From an uncultured Gammaproteobacteria bacterium (lineage in GTDB: Bacteria > Pseudomonadota > Gammaproteobacteria > Arenicellales > UBA868), in NCBI GenBank assembly GCA_913051905.1, contig CAJXBY010000024.1, positions 1 to 22,154 of the forward strand: 22,154 nt of DNA, given 5' to 3'. Each line of letters begins with the position of its first letter. Within the stretch, counting starts at the first letter, position 1. A program made the translations under genes and the position numbers. The notes beneath the pieces were generated by a model. It did not search any database. It was not told the DNA's origin and saw only the letters and a list, made by a program, of their open reading frames with translations. Shown here one piece after another: positions 1 to 7,976 of the stretch.

Positions 1-216
1 GATCTGGTGGTGTTCGGTATGAATATCCTTCACGGGTCGCTGGACAATGTCGATCCCGATCAGCGTATCCGCCTGACCTGTGATGTGCGTTACCAGGCCC
101 GTTCGGATACCCGGGATCCCCGCTATTTCGGACCTGACCCCGGTGGGACCACCGGTCAGGGTTACGGCGAACTGGTCGGGGCAATTCCACTGGACGAGGC
201 CTGGCACGTCCGATGA
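1..216 (+). CDS. Phytanoyl-CoA dioxygenase (PhyH) family protein, C-terminal fragment
   Basis: This is the 3' end of a gene that begins left of the window; 71 residues are visible and the frame is open to base 1. The visible part carries HGSLDN followed by RIRLTCDVRYQ. This resembles the end of PhyH-family Fe(II)/2-oxoglutarate oxygenases, where the last metal-binding histidine is followed by an arginine that binds the 2-oxoglutarate carboxylate. Members hydroxylate varied small molecules or acyl-CoAs, so the substrate is unknown. The first two iron ligands lie outside the window. The stop overlaps the start of the next gene as ATGA, so the two are probably co-transcribed and translationally coupled. 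The family call is fairly secure from the motif alone; the function is not. Confidence 0.7.
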   Translation, partial: DLVVFGMNILHGSLDNVDPDQRIRLTCDVRYQARSDTRDPRYFGPDPGGTTGQGYGELVGAIPLDEAWHVR

Positions 217-1127
217 CCGGTTCCGACAGCGGCCACAGGTTCCACGGCATCTACCCGATGCTGTATGCATTTTTTGGGGCGGACAACCACCTCGATCGGG
301 AGGCCCACCGGAAACAGGTCCAAGCCTGTGTGGCTTCGGGCGCCCATGGCTTGGCTGTGGGAGGTCTGGCGAGCGAGTGCAACAAACTGTCGACCGCTGA
401 AAAACGTACCTTGGTCGAATGGACTCTGGAAGATGCCGCCGGCCGATTGCCGGTTTCTGTGACAGTCTCGGAAAACACTCTGGCCGGACAGAAGGAGGCG
501 ATTGCTCATGCCCGTGACAGCGGTGCTGGCTGGGCCGTGATGCAGCCGCCCCCGGTTCGCGGTGCGAGCGTGAAGGCGTTGGTCGATTTTTTCGCGGAAG
601 TTGCCGCTGCAACCCCTCTACCGCTGGGAATTCAGAACGCGCCCGAATACATCGGTGTCGGTCTGGACAATTCGGCTATTGCCGAACTGGCCCGGCGCGC
701 GTCGAACGTGGTCGTGCTCAAAGCAGAAGGACCCGCCCCTTACATCGGTCGGTTGATGGCCGAGATCGGTGAGAGTTTTTCGGTTTTTAACGGCCGAAAC
801 GGGGTCGAGTTGATTGACAATCTCCGTTTTGGCTGTGCGGGCACGATACCTGGCGTAGAGTGCTGTGACGTGCAGAGCAGGGTTTACGATCTGTGGCGGG
901 CGGGAGAAACTGATTCAGCGGTCAACCGGTTCCGTGAGGTTCTGCCCTTACTTTCATTTTTAATGTTGACCATCGATCATCTTCTCTGCTATGGCAAGCG
1001 TCTGGCCGCGCGCCGTCTGGGGCTGGATGAAGTACACGATCGGGGTCCCGCTCTGACGGTCCGGAAGGAAGATCTAGACACCCTGGACTTCTGGTCGCAG
1101 GATCTGGGACCTTTGCCGAAAGCTTAG
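213..1127 (+). CDS. DapA-superfamily (class I aldolase) lyase, not a canonical dihydrodipicolinate synthase
   Basis: This 304-residue protein has the length and layout of the DHDPS/N-acetylneuraminate lyase TIM-barrel family. These enzymes form a Schiff base between a lysine and a 2-oxoacid. Lys170 in VVVLKAEG is the expected Schiff-base lysine. The glycine-rich loop usually written GTTGE reads GLASE (51-55). The PYY motif reads PPP (112-114). The YNxP motif reads QNAP, with Gln141 in place of the catalytic tyrosine. The Thr-Tyr-Tyr proton relay of true DHDPS is therefore missing, so lysine biosynthesis is unlikely. A 2-oxoacid aldolase, dehydratase or related lyase is more plausible. The ATG overlaps the stop of the upstream dioxygenase-like gene by 4 bp, which suggests a shared pathway. 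Two GC-rich hairpins follow the stop codon. Confidence 0.85.
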   Translation: MTGSDSGHRFHGIYPMLYAFFGADNHLDREAHRKQVQACVASGAHGLAVGGLASECNKLSTAEKRTLVEWTLEDAAGRLPVSVTVSENTLAGQKEAIAHARDSGAGWAVMQPPPVRGASVKALVDFFAEVAAATPLPLGIQNAPEYIGVGLDNSAIAELARRASNVVVLKAEGPAPYIGRLMAEIGESFSVFNGRNGVELIDNLRFGCAGTIPGVECCDVQSRVYDLWRAGETDSAVNRFREVLPLLSFLMLTIDHLLCYGKRLAARRLGLDEVHDRGPALTVRKEDLDTLDFWSQDLGPLPKA

Positions 1128-1128
1128 A

Positions 1129-1155
1129 CGGGCCGGTGGCCCGGGGTGTTCACCC
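1129..1155 (+). other. Tandem GC-rich hairpins just after the lyase stop codon
   Basis: Two perfect inverted repeats lie back to back immediately after the TAG at 1125-1127. The first has a 6-bp stem, CGGGCC/GGCCCG, with a 3-base loop (1129-1143). The second has GGGTG/CACCC around two bases (1144-1155). No T-tract follows, so this is not a standard intrinsic terminator. It could protect the 3' end of the mRNA or assist Rho-dependent termination. The role is inferred. Confidence 0.4.
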
Positions 1156-1256
1156 AGCGGGCAGGATCAGCGGAGCCGCCTGCAGGCATCAAGACCCACA
1201 TAGCTGAGGGCACCCGCACGAATCCGATGCGATCGACTTTTACCTACTCGCTGGGT

Positions 1257-1283
1257 AAAAAAATGCCCCGCGGGTGCGGGGCA
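1257..1283 (-). terminator. Intrinsic terminator of the DUF1127 gene
   Basis: Read on the minus strand, a stem GCCCCGC/GCGGGGC with a 4-base loop, extended by a closing T-A pair, is followed by seven T residues. It lies about 70 bp downstream of the DUF1127 stop and in the correct orientation for it. The T-run is on the wrong side of the stem to serve the plus-strand lyase gene. Confidence 0.85.
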
Positions 1284-1350
1284 AATAACCACTTGGAGGA
1301 GGATGAAAACTGTCTTTTAGCGTGGGTAGGGCCGCTCTTGAGGCCAACCT

Positions 1351-1794
1351 CTAGAAGGGATCGTCTGATTTGTTCCAGACATTCAAGTGAATCAGTTCTG
1401 AGGAGCGGGTGCGTCCTGACCTAAGCCCTGCCCGCTGCCAGGATTCCAGGCCGATATCGGCCAAGAGGTGCGGGCTCAGCCTCGAAATCGCCCATTGAAC
1501 CTGGCGCTCACGGCGACGTTTTGTAGCTGTCTCTGCGAGACTAACCCATAGACGGGCCAGTATTTGAGGCGCTGTCTTGAACAGAAGCTGACCGAGTCCG
1601 CGGAAAAGTGTGCGGAAAGCCGCGGCACGCATCTTTCGTCCGAGCGCCATCTGCGCTTCATAGTCGACTTGAGCCGGCTGAACAGGCCATTGAATGGGTT
1701 CGGCGACCTGGAGCGAGGGCAGAACGTGCGCGTCATTGGCCGCTACCCACTGTGCGACGGTCTGTTCTGGATAGGATTCTGGCGCTCGACTCAT
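1351..1794 (-). CDS. DUF1127 domain protein (147 aa)
   Basis: The C-terminal half contains RRRERQVQWAISRLSPHLLADIGL (about residues 93-116). This is the arginine-rich helix plus L-x-DIGL signature of DUF1127 (YjiS-like) proteins. Most family members are 45-70 residues; this one has an additional N-terminal segment of about 90 residues with no recognised domain. The open frame extends upstream to 1872, but the start is placed at the ATG at 1794. AGGA lies about 8 bases before that ATG, and a promoter overlaps the longer N-terminal extension. Family members have been tied to phosphate, carbon and RNA metabolism in alphaproteobacteria; no role can be assigned here. The gene stands alone, divergent from the LysR gene and closed by its own terminator. 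Confidence 0.75.
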   Translation of the reverse strand: MSRAPESYPEQTVAQWVAANDAHVLPSLQVAEPIQWPVQPAQVDYEAQMALGRKMRAAAFRTLFRGLGQLLFKTAPQILARLWVSLAETATKRRRERQVQWAISRLSPHLLADIGLESWQRAGLRSGRTRSSELIHLNVWNKSDDPF

Positions 1795-1844
1795 GTTAAA
1801 ATTCCTAACTTGCTTGGTTACATCGATCTGTTGATGGGCGCTAC

Positions 1845-1872
1845 TATATATTCTGTAATTGAAGACAGACAA
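1845..1872 (-). promoter_or_regulatory. Candidate sigma-70-type promoter for the DUF1127 gene
   Basis: On the minus strand, TTGTCT (1872-1867) and TATATA (1850-1845) are separated by 16 bp. Transcription would begin near 1838, about 44 bases before the ATG at 1794. The region is much more AT-rich than its surroundings. It sits between the divergent DUF1127 and LysR genes, so a LysR-type operator may also be present here, but I could not identify one. Confidence 0.5.
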
Positions 1873-1916
1873 ACGATCATTTCTTGATTTGTCATTAGAA
1901 AAACTAAATAAAACTC

Positions 1917-2924
1917 ATGAGAAGACTGCCACCACTCAACGCTTTGAGAGCTTTTGAAGCCGCCGGCAGGCACCTGAGTTTTACCCGGGCAGCCAACGAG
2001 TTGCACGTCACCCCAGCGGCGATCAGCCACCAGATCAAGGCACTTGAGAGCGATCTTGGCGCCAAGCTTTTTCGCCGCATGAACCGTTCGCTGCAACTGA
2101 CAGAGGCCGGCCAGGCCTGTCTGCCGGGACTCCGGGAGGGATTCGACAGCATCGCTGGAGCGGTAGAGCGTATCCGGGCCAGAATTGACTGGAGTATTCT
2201 CACGATCAGTGCGCCAGCGGCGTTTGGTGCACGCTGGCTGGTACCGCGAATTGTGGATTTCAGAAGTGCCCATCCGGACATCCAGATACGTATTGATCCG
2301 GCGATTCGGCTGATGGATCCGGTTCGTGACGGCGTCGATGTGGTCATAGAATTCAGTCAGGGGGATTACCCTGGCCGGCGTGCGCAGCATCTTTTCGACC
2401 AGCCGGTCGTCCCCGTCTGCAGTCCCAGGCTACTCAGCGGTGACAGGCCGCTGCGTTCACCGGCGGATCTCCGCCAGCAGACGCTGATTCACTTCGATTC
2501 ACCAGCGGGAGACCCGGACTGGCCGAACTGGCGGAGCTGGCTGGAAGCGAATTCAGTGGCCGATATCGATCCCAACAGAGGGCCACACTTTAAGTCCCCA
2601 AATTTCACGATGCAGGCAATTCTGGCCGGTCACGGCGTGGCGCTGATGGCAGAGCTGGTGGTCGAAAACGAACTGGCAGCCGGCACCTTGGTGGTGCCAT
2701 TTGAGTTGCCCTATCCCGCGAGTTTCGGTTATTGGGCCCTAACAACATCGGCCGGATCGAACACTGAACCGGTGAGCCTGTTCTGTGACTGGCTAGCCCG
2801 TGAAGCGGCACGTTATGTCCGGGAACGGGAGGCGAGGCTCTCTGCAGAACCGCCGGCTTCGATTGCGACTGGTGATTCTCCGGGCCGATCGTACTCGGCC
2901 GATAACAGTATCGAAGCCATCTGA
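1917..2924 (+). CDS. LysR-family transcriptional regulator, GcvA-like
   Basis: The N-terminus, starting MRRLPPLNALRAFEAAGRH, carries a winged helix-turn-helix with AANELHVTPAAISHQIKALE (about residues 23-42). This closely matches GcvA-type LysR regulators. A periplasmic-binding-protein-like effector domain follows from about residue 90. At 335 residues it is roughly 30 longer than GcvA; the extra sequence is a polar C-terminal tail. The ATG at 1917 begins exactly where the family usually begins. It is divergent from DUF1127 and 61 bp upstream of a VOC gene on the same strand. A short hairpin, GGTGG/CCACC (2933-2946), follows the stop but lacks an immediate T-run. The ligand is unknown; likely targets are neighbouring catabolic genes or its own promoter (inference). 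Confidence 0.93.
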   Translation: MRRLPPLNALRAFEAAGRHLSFTRAANELHVTPAAISHQIKALESDLGAKLFRRMNRSLQLTEAGQACLPGLREGFDSIAGAVERIRARIDWSILTISAPAAFGARWLVPRIVDFRSAHPDIQIRIDPAIRLMDPVRDGVDVVIEFSQGDYPGRRAQHLFDQPVVPVCSPRLLSGDRPLRSPADLRQQTLIHFDSPAGDPDWPNWRSWLEANSVADIDPNRGPHFKSPNFTMQAILAGHGVALMAELVVENELAAGTLVVPFELPYPASFGYWALTTSAGSNTEPVSLFCDWLAREAARYVREREARLSAEPPASIATGDSPGRSYSADNSIEAI

Positions 2925-2985
2925 CCGAATATGGTGGCAACCCACCGCCGATGTATTTTAACCGGGCCGAGGCAGGGCCAGATTC

Positions 2986-3417
2986 TTGGCATCCGAGACG
3001 GTTGAATCGTCAGATCCGGCGCTGGTCGAGATCACAGGACTCGATCACATTGGACTTCGTGTCAGCAATATCGAGGCATCGCTTGCCTTTTACGCCGGTA
3101 TTCTGGGTCTTGAGACCGAAAGAGTTGATCAGTGGCGACGAGGCGAAGTGAACTTTCCTTCAGTCCGGCTGGACAGAAGTACCCTGATTGATTTTTTCGC
3201 CGCCGATCCGGGCGATTGTGTGGGCAGGGAGAGGAACCAGGATCATTTTTGCCTGGTCATCAGGCCGACCGATCTAGATGAAGTCAAAGCGAAGTGTGAA
3301 TCACTGGGAATCCGAATTCAGGCCGGTCCGGGGAGCCGCTGGGGTGCAAAGGGGAACGGTACTTCGCTGTATCTCTACGATCCAGACAGCAACGTTGTAG
3401 AGCTTCGCTATTACTGA
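2986..3417 (+). CDS. VOC-superfamily (glyoxalase/dioxygenase-fold) protein
   Basis: This 143-residue protein fits a single two-module VOC unit. It begins GLDHIGLRVSNIEASLAFY and ends NVVELRYY. His21, His87 and Glu139 occupy the positions of the usual 2-His-1-carboxylate metal ligands, so a bound divalent metal is likely. The family includes lactoylglutathione lyases, extradiol dioxygenases, epimerases and fosfomycin-resistance-type transferases; sequence alone does not choose between them. The start is a TTG with a GAGGCAGG element upstream at somewhat long spacing. No ATG occurs in frame before the first beta strand, so a TTG start is the simplest choice. It may be co-transcribed with the LysR gene 61 bp upstream. 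It converges with the acyl-CoA dehydrogenase on the other strand, with no clear terminator between them. Confidence 0.8.
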   Translation: MASETVESSDPALVEITGLDHIGLRVSNIEASLAFYAGILGLETERVDQWRRGEVNFPSVRLDRSTLIDFFAADPGDCVGRERNQDHFCLVIRPTDLDEVKAKCESLGIRIQAGPGSRWGAKGNGTSLYLYDPDSNVVELRYY

Positions 3418-3459
3418 TTAAGGTCATCGCTCCTTCGCCCGGTACGCCCCGTTGTGGCT

Positions 3460-4527
3460 TCAGATATCCGCCAACGCCGGCCACAACTCGGAATCTCCCG
3501 CTGCGGTCACCTGCCGCCCGAGTCGTCCTGCCCACAGACTTTCCGGTCCGAAGTCATCGCGCCAGGCCCATAGCCTGCGGGTGGACTGGTGCAGGCTGTA
3601 CTCGTGTGTGTATCCCATGGCGCCATGGACCTGGTGTGCGATGGCAGCCCCGTTTCCGGCAGCTTCGCCGGAACGGATTTTCCCACTGGCGACCGCTATC
3701 TTTGTCCTCGGGTCGTCGAGCCCGTATCGGTCAATGGCCTTGACCGCCGCATCAGCAGCAGAGCCGGCCGCAGCGGTTTCGGCTGCGAGCACTGCGATGT
3801 TGTGCTGCACGGCCTGAAATCGGCCGATCGGTCGCCCGAACTGTTCCCGGTCACGGGCGTACTGGATACACTGTTGAAGAACCCGGGTCATTGCACCTGC
3901 CATCTGCTGGCTGCGCATCACGGCACCCATCTGGATCATTCGTTCTAGCCCACCGTGTTCGATTGGACCGATTCTGATCGGTTCTACATCTCCCGCTTCG
4001 ATCCGGTCCTGGGGTTCGCCCGCGAGACTCCGGCCCGGGTTCACGTCACAGTCGGCGGCCCGCAGCAGTGCCACGTGCTCATGACTGCCCGAGTCGTCAT
4101 CGACGACGGCCGCAATATGGACAGCCGAAGAAGCAAATGGAATACGACTGGCGGTCCCCGAGACCGCACCATTGTCGTCGAGTCGGAAACTCGACTGGTG
4201 GGTAAGCGGTGCTATGGCCATCGGCCCCTGGGGACTGGAGAGGTCGGCCTGTGTCAGCAGCCAACCCCCCAGCAGTGTCTCTGCGAGGGGCAGCGGTACG
4301 GCATACTCCGCCGCTGTGCGGGCAATCGCAAAACCATCGGCCAACGATGCGCCGGCACCGGCATGTTCTTCCGGTATCCAGGCCAGTGTGAGACCGGTGT
4401 CCTCGACGACCTGCCAGAGCTGGGCTGGCCAGGTGCCATTTTCGGTCTCATTGACCACCGAAGGGGGACAATGATCGGTAAACAATCTGGCACAGGTGTC
4501 AACAATAGCTTGGTCGACCGAAGTCAT
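3460..4527 (-). CDS. Acyl-CoA dehydrogenase family protein, short subunit with degenerate active site
   Basis: From the chosen ATG the protein is 355 residues. It has the helical N-domain, a beta middle domain and the C-terminal helical domain. RDREQFGRPI (225-234) and HQVHGAMGYTHEY (298-310) are FAD- and tetramer-contact motifs of the family. The middle domain lacks the TEP-x-x-GSD motif. The usual YEGT region with the MCAD catalytic glutamate reads DFGPESLW (about 325-332), so no catalytic base is evident. These traits match the smaller, partly degenerate subunits of heteromeric acyl-CoA dehydrogenases such as mycobacterial ChsE proteins. The open frame reaches 4587, but that start would run into the divergent gene; ATG 4527 has AAAGG about 9 bases upstream. 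The partner is probably the dehydrogenase at 4622 (inference). Confidence 0.88.
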   Translation of the reverse strand: MTSVDQAIVDTCARLFTDHCPPSVVNETENGTWPAQLWQVVEDTGLTLAWIPEEHAGAGASLADGFAIARTAAEYAVPLPLAETLLGGWLLTQADLSSPQGPMAIAPLTHQSSFRLDDNGAVSGTASRIPFASSAVHIAAVVDDDSGSHEHVALLRAADCDVNPGRSLAGEPQDRIEAGDVEPIRIGPIEHGGLERMIQMGAVMRSQQMAGAMTRVLQQCIQYARDREQFGRPIGRFQAVQHNIAVLAAETAAAGSAADAAVKAIDRYGLDDPRTKIAVASGKIRSGEAAGNGAAIAHQVHGAMGYTHEYSLHQSTRRLWAWRDDFGPESLWAGRLGRQVTAAGDSELWPALADI

Positions 4528-4621
4528 TTTGCGGGCCTTTGAGGGTTGAGCCAACGGATATTGGCGCTTGGCGATGGAATTTCGCACAATTGGAATTCCT
4601 TACGCAAACCAGAGATCACAG
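4528..4621. promoter_or_regulatory. Divergent promoter region between the two acyl-CoA dehydrogenases
   Basis: With the starts chosen at 4527 (minus) and 4622 (plus), 94 bp remain between the divergent genes. This is the only room for their promoters. It contains an 8-bp palindrome GGAATTCC (4592-4599). I could not identify convincing -35/-10 pairs. One shared regulator could control both directions, which would suit co-expression of partner subunits (inference). Confidence 0.35.
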
Positions 4622-5779
4622 ATGCCAGAAGCAATTCACTTCGACCCGGTGCAGCTGCCTGACGAGGCCGAAGCAATGCGGGTAAAGGTCCGCGACTTTC
4701 TGGACGAAGAAATCTCGGCTGGACATTTTGAACCGCGACGCTTCGGCATGACCACGCACTCGCCGGAATTCAGTCGCCGCTGTGGTCAGGCCGGATTTAT
4801 CGGCATGACGTGGCCGCGCGCTTATGGTGGGCAAGAGCGATCTTTTCTGGAGCGATTTGTGGTCACTGAGGAAATGCTGGCAGTGGGTGCGCCGGTCTGG
4901 GCGCACTGGGTCGCCGATCGCCAAAGCGGCCCTGTTCTGATCCGCTATGGCCATGACTCGGTGCGCCAGTCGGTCCTCCCCAGAATCGTTGCCGGCGAGT
5001 GTTATTTCTGTATAGGGATGAGTGAACCCGATTCGGGTTCGGACCTGTTTTCTCTCAAGTCGACTGCGGAAATGACCGATGGTGGCTGGCGGGTCAATGG
5101 ACGGAAGATCTGGACCAGTAACGCCCATCGGTCTCACTACATGATTGCGCTGCTCCGCACATCACCGGCCACGGATGAGAACCGGCGATTCGGCCTGAGC
5201 CAGTTTTTGATTGACATGGAATCCCCCGGGATCACGGTACGACCCATCCGTAATCTGACCGGGGCTCACGACTTTAACGAGGTGACCTTCGACGATGTTT
5301 ACGTCCCGCAAACCCACCTGATCGGGGAACTCGACAGGGCCTACAGCCAAGCTACCAACGAGCTTGCCTACGAAAGAAGCGGCCCTGAACGGTTTCTGGA
5401 AACGCTGCCGGTACTCCAGGCGCTCATTCGCGCCGTGGGCCCCACGCCGGACGAGAGGGGAGCCGAGGGAATAGGCCGGCTGGTCGCCCAGCTTTCCACC
5501 CTGCGCCAGATGTCGCTGTCGGTCGCCGGCATGCTCAGTGCAGGCAAAGTGCCCGAGGTGGAAGCTGCATTGGTCAAGGATCTGGGGACCAACTGGGAAC
5601 AGGCCCTGCCATCTCGGGCTCGGGAACTCGCACCTGAGCACTGCAGCGATCCAAAGGCATTGGCGGTGTTTGAAGAGATTCTCGACCATGCAACACTGAT
5701 CGCGCCGAAACTCACTATCCAGGGTGGGACCCGGGAGATCCTGCGCGGCATCATCGCCCGCGGTCTGGGCCTTCGTTAG
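4622..5779 (+). CDS. Acyl-CoA dehydrogenase, catalytic-type subunit (FadE family)
   Basis: From ATG 4622 the protein is 385 residues, a normal length for the family. It contains CIGMSEPDSGSDLFSLKSTA, the FAD/substrate loop of the middle domain, then NGRKIWTSNAH and a C-terminal GGTREILRGIIARGLGL. Glu251 in AYERSGPER lies where isovaleryl-CoA-dehydrogenase-type and ChsE4-type enzymes carry the catalytic base. It would remove the alpha proton of an acyl-CoA while FAD takes the beta hydride, passing electrons to ETF. The frame is open from a TTG at 4568, but that start overlaps the divergent gene; ATG 4622 has AGAG about 7 bases upstream. It leads a three-gene run with an acyl-CoA synthetase 12 bp downstream and then a crotonase. 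The acyl chain is unknown; a bulky or branched substrate is plausible because of the heteromer-like partner. Confidence 0.92.
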   Translation: MPEAIHFDPVQLPDEAEAMRVKVRDFLDEEISAGHFEPRRFGMTTHSPEFSRRCGQAGFIGMTWPRAYGGQERSFLERFVVTEEMLAVGAPVWAHWVADRQSGPVLIRYGHDSVRQSVLPRIVAGECYFCIGMSEPDSGSDLFSLKSTAEMTDGGWRVNGRKIWTSNAHRSHYMIALLRTSPATDENRRFGLSQFLIDMESPGITVRPIRNLTGAHDFNEVTFDDVYVPQTHLIGELDRAYSQATNELAYERSGPERFLETLPVLQALIRAVGPTPDERGAEGIGRLVAQLSTLRQMSLSVAGMLSAGKVPEVEAALVKDLGTNWEQALPSRARELAPEHCSDPKALAVFEEILDHATLIAPKLTIQGGTREILRGIIARGLGLR

Positions 5780-5791
5780 AACGGCATTACT

Positions 5792-7957
5792 ATGGGGAAT
5801 CTGCAGGCACTGCTGTGGCCGAAATCAATCGCCCTGGTCGGTGCATCACCCGACAAGAAGATCATCCGGGGCCGCTTGGTCGAGGCCATCGGCCAGCATC
5901 CTTATTCCGGCACGGTCTATGCGGTCAGCCGATCGCACAGGAAAATCAACGGACTTGCGTGTTTCCGGTCGGTCAACGATCTGCCGGCGGGTGTCGATCT
6001 GGCCATTATTACTATACCGGCCGAATTCGTTCCCTCAGCACTTGAAGCCTGCGGTGAACGGGGTATCGGGGCGGCGATTGTCATCAGCTCGGGATTTGCG
6101 GAGGAAGAGGGTGATCAGGGATTCGACAGGCAGCAAAAACTCGCAACTATTGCCGAGCGTCACGGAATCGCCCTCATCGGGCCTAATGCGGAAGGGTTTC
6201 TCAACACCCGACTGAATCTCGCGGCAACCTTCAGTCCAACAGTCTCCGATGTCGAAGGGGGGTTGCGCCCAGTGGGCCCCGACACCAGCGGTATCGCGGT
6301 CATCTCGCAAAGCGGCGGAATCGGGTTTTCCTTTTTCCATCGGGGATATCCAAAAGCATTGCACTTCAGTTTTGTCGTCACGACCGGAAATGAGGCGACA
6401 CTGGACGTGCTGGATGTTGCGGATTATCTGATCGACGATGAGGGCACCGGGGTGATCTTGATGTTTGTCGAGGGTGTGAAATCGGCCGGCCGTCTGCTCC
6501 CAATTGCGGCAAAAGCTACTCGGGCGGGTAAACCGATCGTCGTCGCCAAGGTCGGGCAATCGGAAGCTGCGGCCGACGCTGTGGCATCGCACACGGCTTC
6601 ACTGGCCGGTTCCAGTCAGGCCTATGAAGCGGTATTTCGCCATACTGGGATCATCCGCGGCATCGACAGTGACCAGATGACCGATGTCGCCGGCGCCTTT
6701 GTGTATTTCCGCGATCGGTTGCCGATGGGTCATCGGGTCGGAATTCTTACGCCCTCAGGCGGTGCCGGCGCCTGGTTTGCCGATTTGTGTGAGGCCCATG
6801 GCCTCCATGTGCCGGTGCTGGACAGCGTAACCCGTGCCAGGATCGATCCGTTGCTTCCAAACTACGGGACATCGCGAAACCCGGTGGACGTGACGGCCCA
6901 GGTGATCTTCGAGGTCGGTTATGCACCCGTCCTGGAGATCCTGGCAGAATCGGATGCGCTGGATGCGATTCTGGTGTCCGGATCGCTGGCACACCCGACG
7001 TATATCGAAAGGGACCTGGCACAACTGATCAAGTTGGGTAAAGTGGTGAACAAGCCAGTCATATTCTGTGCCTATACCAGAGCTCATCCCCGGGCGGTCG
7101 AGCTTCTCGCCCAGGCGGGTTTTCCCTGCCTGACCAGCATGCCCAATGCGGCCCGGGCCATTGCGGCAATGGCCGATTACCGGGCGTTCCGTGAATCCTC
7201 TGTTACCCAGACTGACGGTCTGCCGGCAGAAGAATCCGGGCTGACCGGACAGCCGCTGAACCTGCCGCTCTACCACGAGTACGCAGCCAAGCAGCATCTC
7301 GATAGCTGGGGTATCCGCTGCCCGGTAGGCAGTCTTACCCGATCAGCGTCCGAGGCCATTGCCGCGGCCGAGGCACTGGGTGGGGCTGTGGTGGCGAAAG
7401 TGCAGTCGGCGGATATTCCGCATAAAACGGAAGTCGGCGGGGTGAAGCTAAACCTGTGGAATGCAGAAGCGGTGCGGCAGGCCTATGACGGAATTATGAC
7501 GAACGTCCAGCGGGCCGAGCCCGAAGCCGGGATTGACGGCGTGCTCATCGAGCCCATGGCCGGCGATGGTGTAGAGATGATCGTCGGGGTGAACCGTGAT
7601 CCCGATTTCGGGCCGATGCTTACCGTGGGCAGCGGCGGTATTCTGGTGGAGCTCATCGATGATGCCCTGACCTTGCCGGTTCCTGTCTCATCAGTACAGG
7701 CGCGGAATCTGCTGAAGGGGTTGCGCGGCTGGGCACTGCTGGAGGGGCTGCGCGGCCGGCCGGCTTCAGACGTGGAGGCGCTGGTCCAGTTGATCGTCGC
7801 CGTGTCTAGATACGCTGCGGTCAATGCGAGAACCCTTCGATCACTGGATCTGAATCCGGTCATCGTACATCCAAAGGGCGATGGCCTGACGATCGCTGAT
7901 GCCTTGATCCTGAGCGGGATTCAGGCTTCGAAGTCGCAGGCACGCTCAGAACACTGA
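5792..7957 (+). CDS. Single-chain ADP-forming (NDP-forming) acyl-CoA synthetase
   Basis: This 721-residue protein has the fused layout of the acetate/acyl-CoA ligase (ADP-forming) family. It begins with a CoA-binding Rossmann domain (KSIALVGASPDK at 11-22), followed by succinyl-CoA-ligase-like domains. His267 in VASHTASLAGS is the phosphorylated catalytic histidine. An ATP-grasp domain fills about 490-715, with AKVQSADIPHKTEVGG and GVEMIVGVNRDPDFGPML. The GPNC motif reads GPNA (130-133). It interconverts acid, CoA and ATP with acyl-CoA, ADP and phosphate through a phosphohistidine. Single-chain bacterial members include feruloyl-, pimeloyl- and other acyl-CoA synthetases, so acetate should not be assumed. 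Between a dehydrogenase and a crotonase it most likely activates the pathway's starting acid or harvests ATP at the end (inference). Confidence 0.92.
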   Translation: MGNLQALLWPKSIALVGASPDKKIIRGRLVEAIGQHPYSGTVYAVSRSHRKINGLACFRSVNDLPAGVDLAIITIPAEFVPSALEACGERGIGAAIVISSGFAEEEGDQGFDRQQKLATIAERHGIALIGPNAEGFLNTRLNLAATFSPTVSDVEGGLRPVGPDTSGIAVISQSGGIGFSFFHRGYPKALHFSFVVTTGNEATLDVLDVADYLIDDEGTGVILMFVEGVKSAGRLLPIAAKATRAGKPIVVAKVGQSEAAADAVASHTASLAGSSQAYEAVFRHTGIIRGIDSDQMTDVAGAFVYFRDRLPMGHRVGILTPSGGAGAWFADLCEAHGLHVPVLDSVTRARIDPLLPNYGTSRNPVDVTAQVIFEVGYAPVLEILAESDALDAILVSGSLAHPTYIERDLAQLIKLGKVVNKPVIFCAYTRAHPRAVELLAQAGFPCLTSMPNAARAIAAMADYRAFRESSVTQTDGLPAEESGLTGQPLNLPLYHEYAAKQHLDSWGIRCPVGSLTRSASEAIAAAEALGGAVVAKVQSADIPHKTEVGGVKLNLWNAEAVRQAYDGIMTNVQRAEPEAGIDGVLIEPMAGDGVEMIVGVNRDPDFGPMLTVGSGGILVELIDDALTLPVPVSSVQARNLLKGLRGWALLEGLRGRPASDVEALVQLIVAVSRYAAVNARTLRSLDLNPVIVHPKGDGLTIADALILSGIQASKSQARSEH

Positions 7958-7976
7958 CCAGACCAGGGAGAGGACA

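Noticed and set aside
1146..1424. Open frame of 92 codons, plus strand
   Set aside because: It covers the lyase 3' hairpin, the minus-strand terminator and the end of the DUF1127 gene. It has no family resemblance or ribosome binding site.
1795..1872. Longer N-terminus for the DUF1127 protein
   Set aside because: The additional codons overlap the predicted promoter and its start site, and the internal ATG at 1794 has a proper Shine-Dalgarno sequence.
1904..2390. Two minus-strand open frames opposite the LysR gene
   Set aside because: They mirror the helix-turn-helix coding frame and have no motif of their own.
4528..4621. Upstream starts for both acyl-CoA dehydrogenases (4587 minus and 4568 plus)
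   Set aside because: The two extensions overlap each other and leave no room for promoters. The added residues are not family-like.
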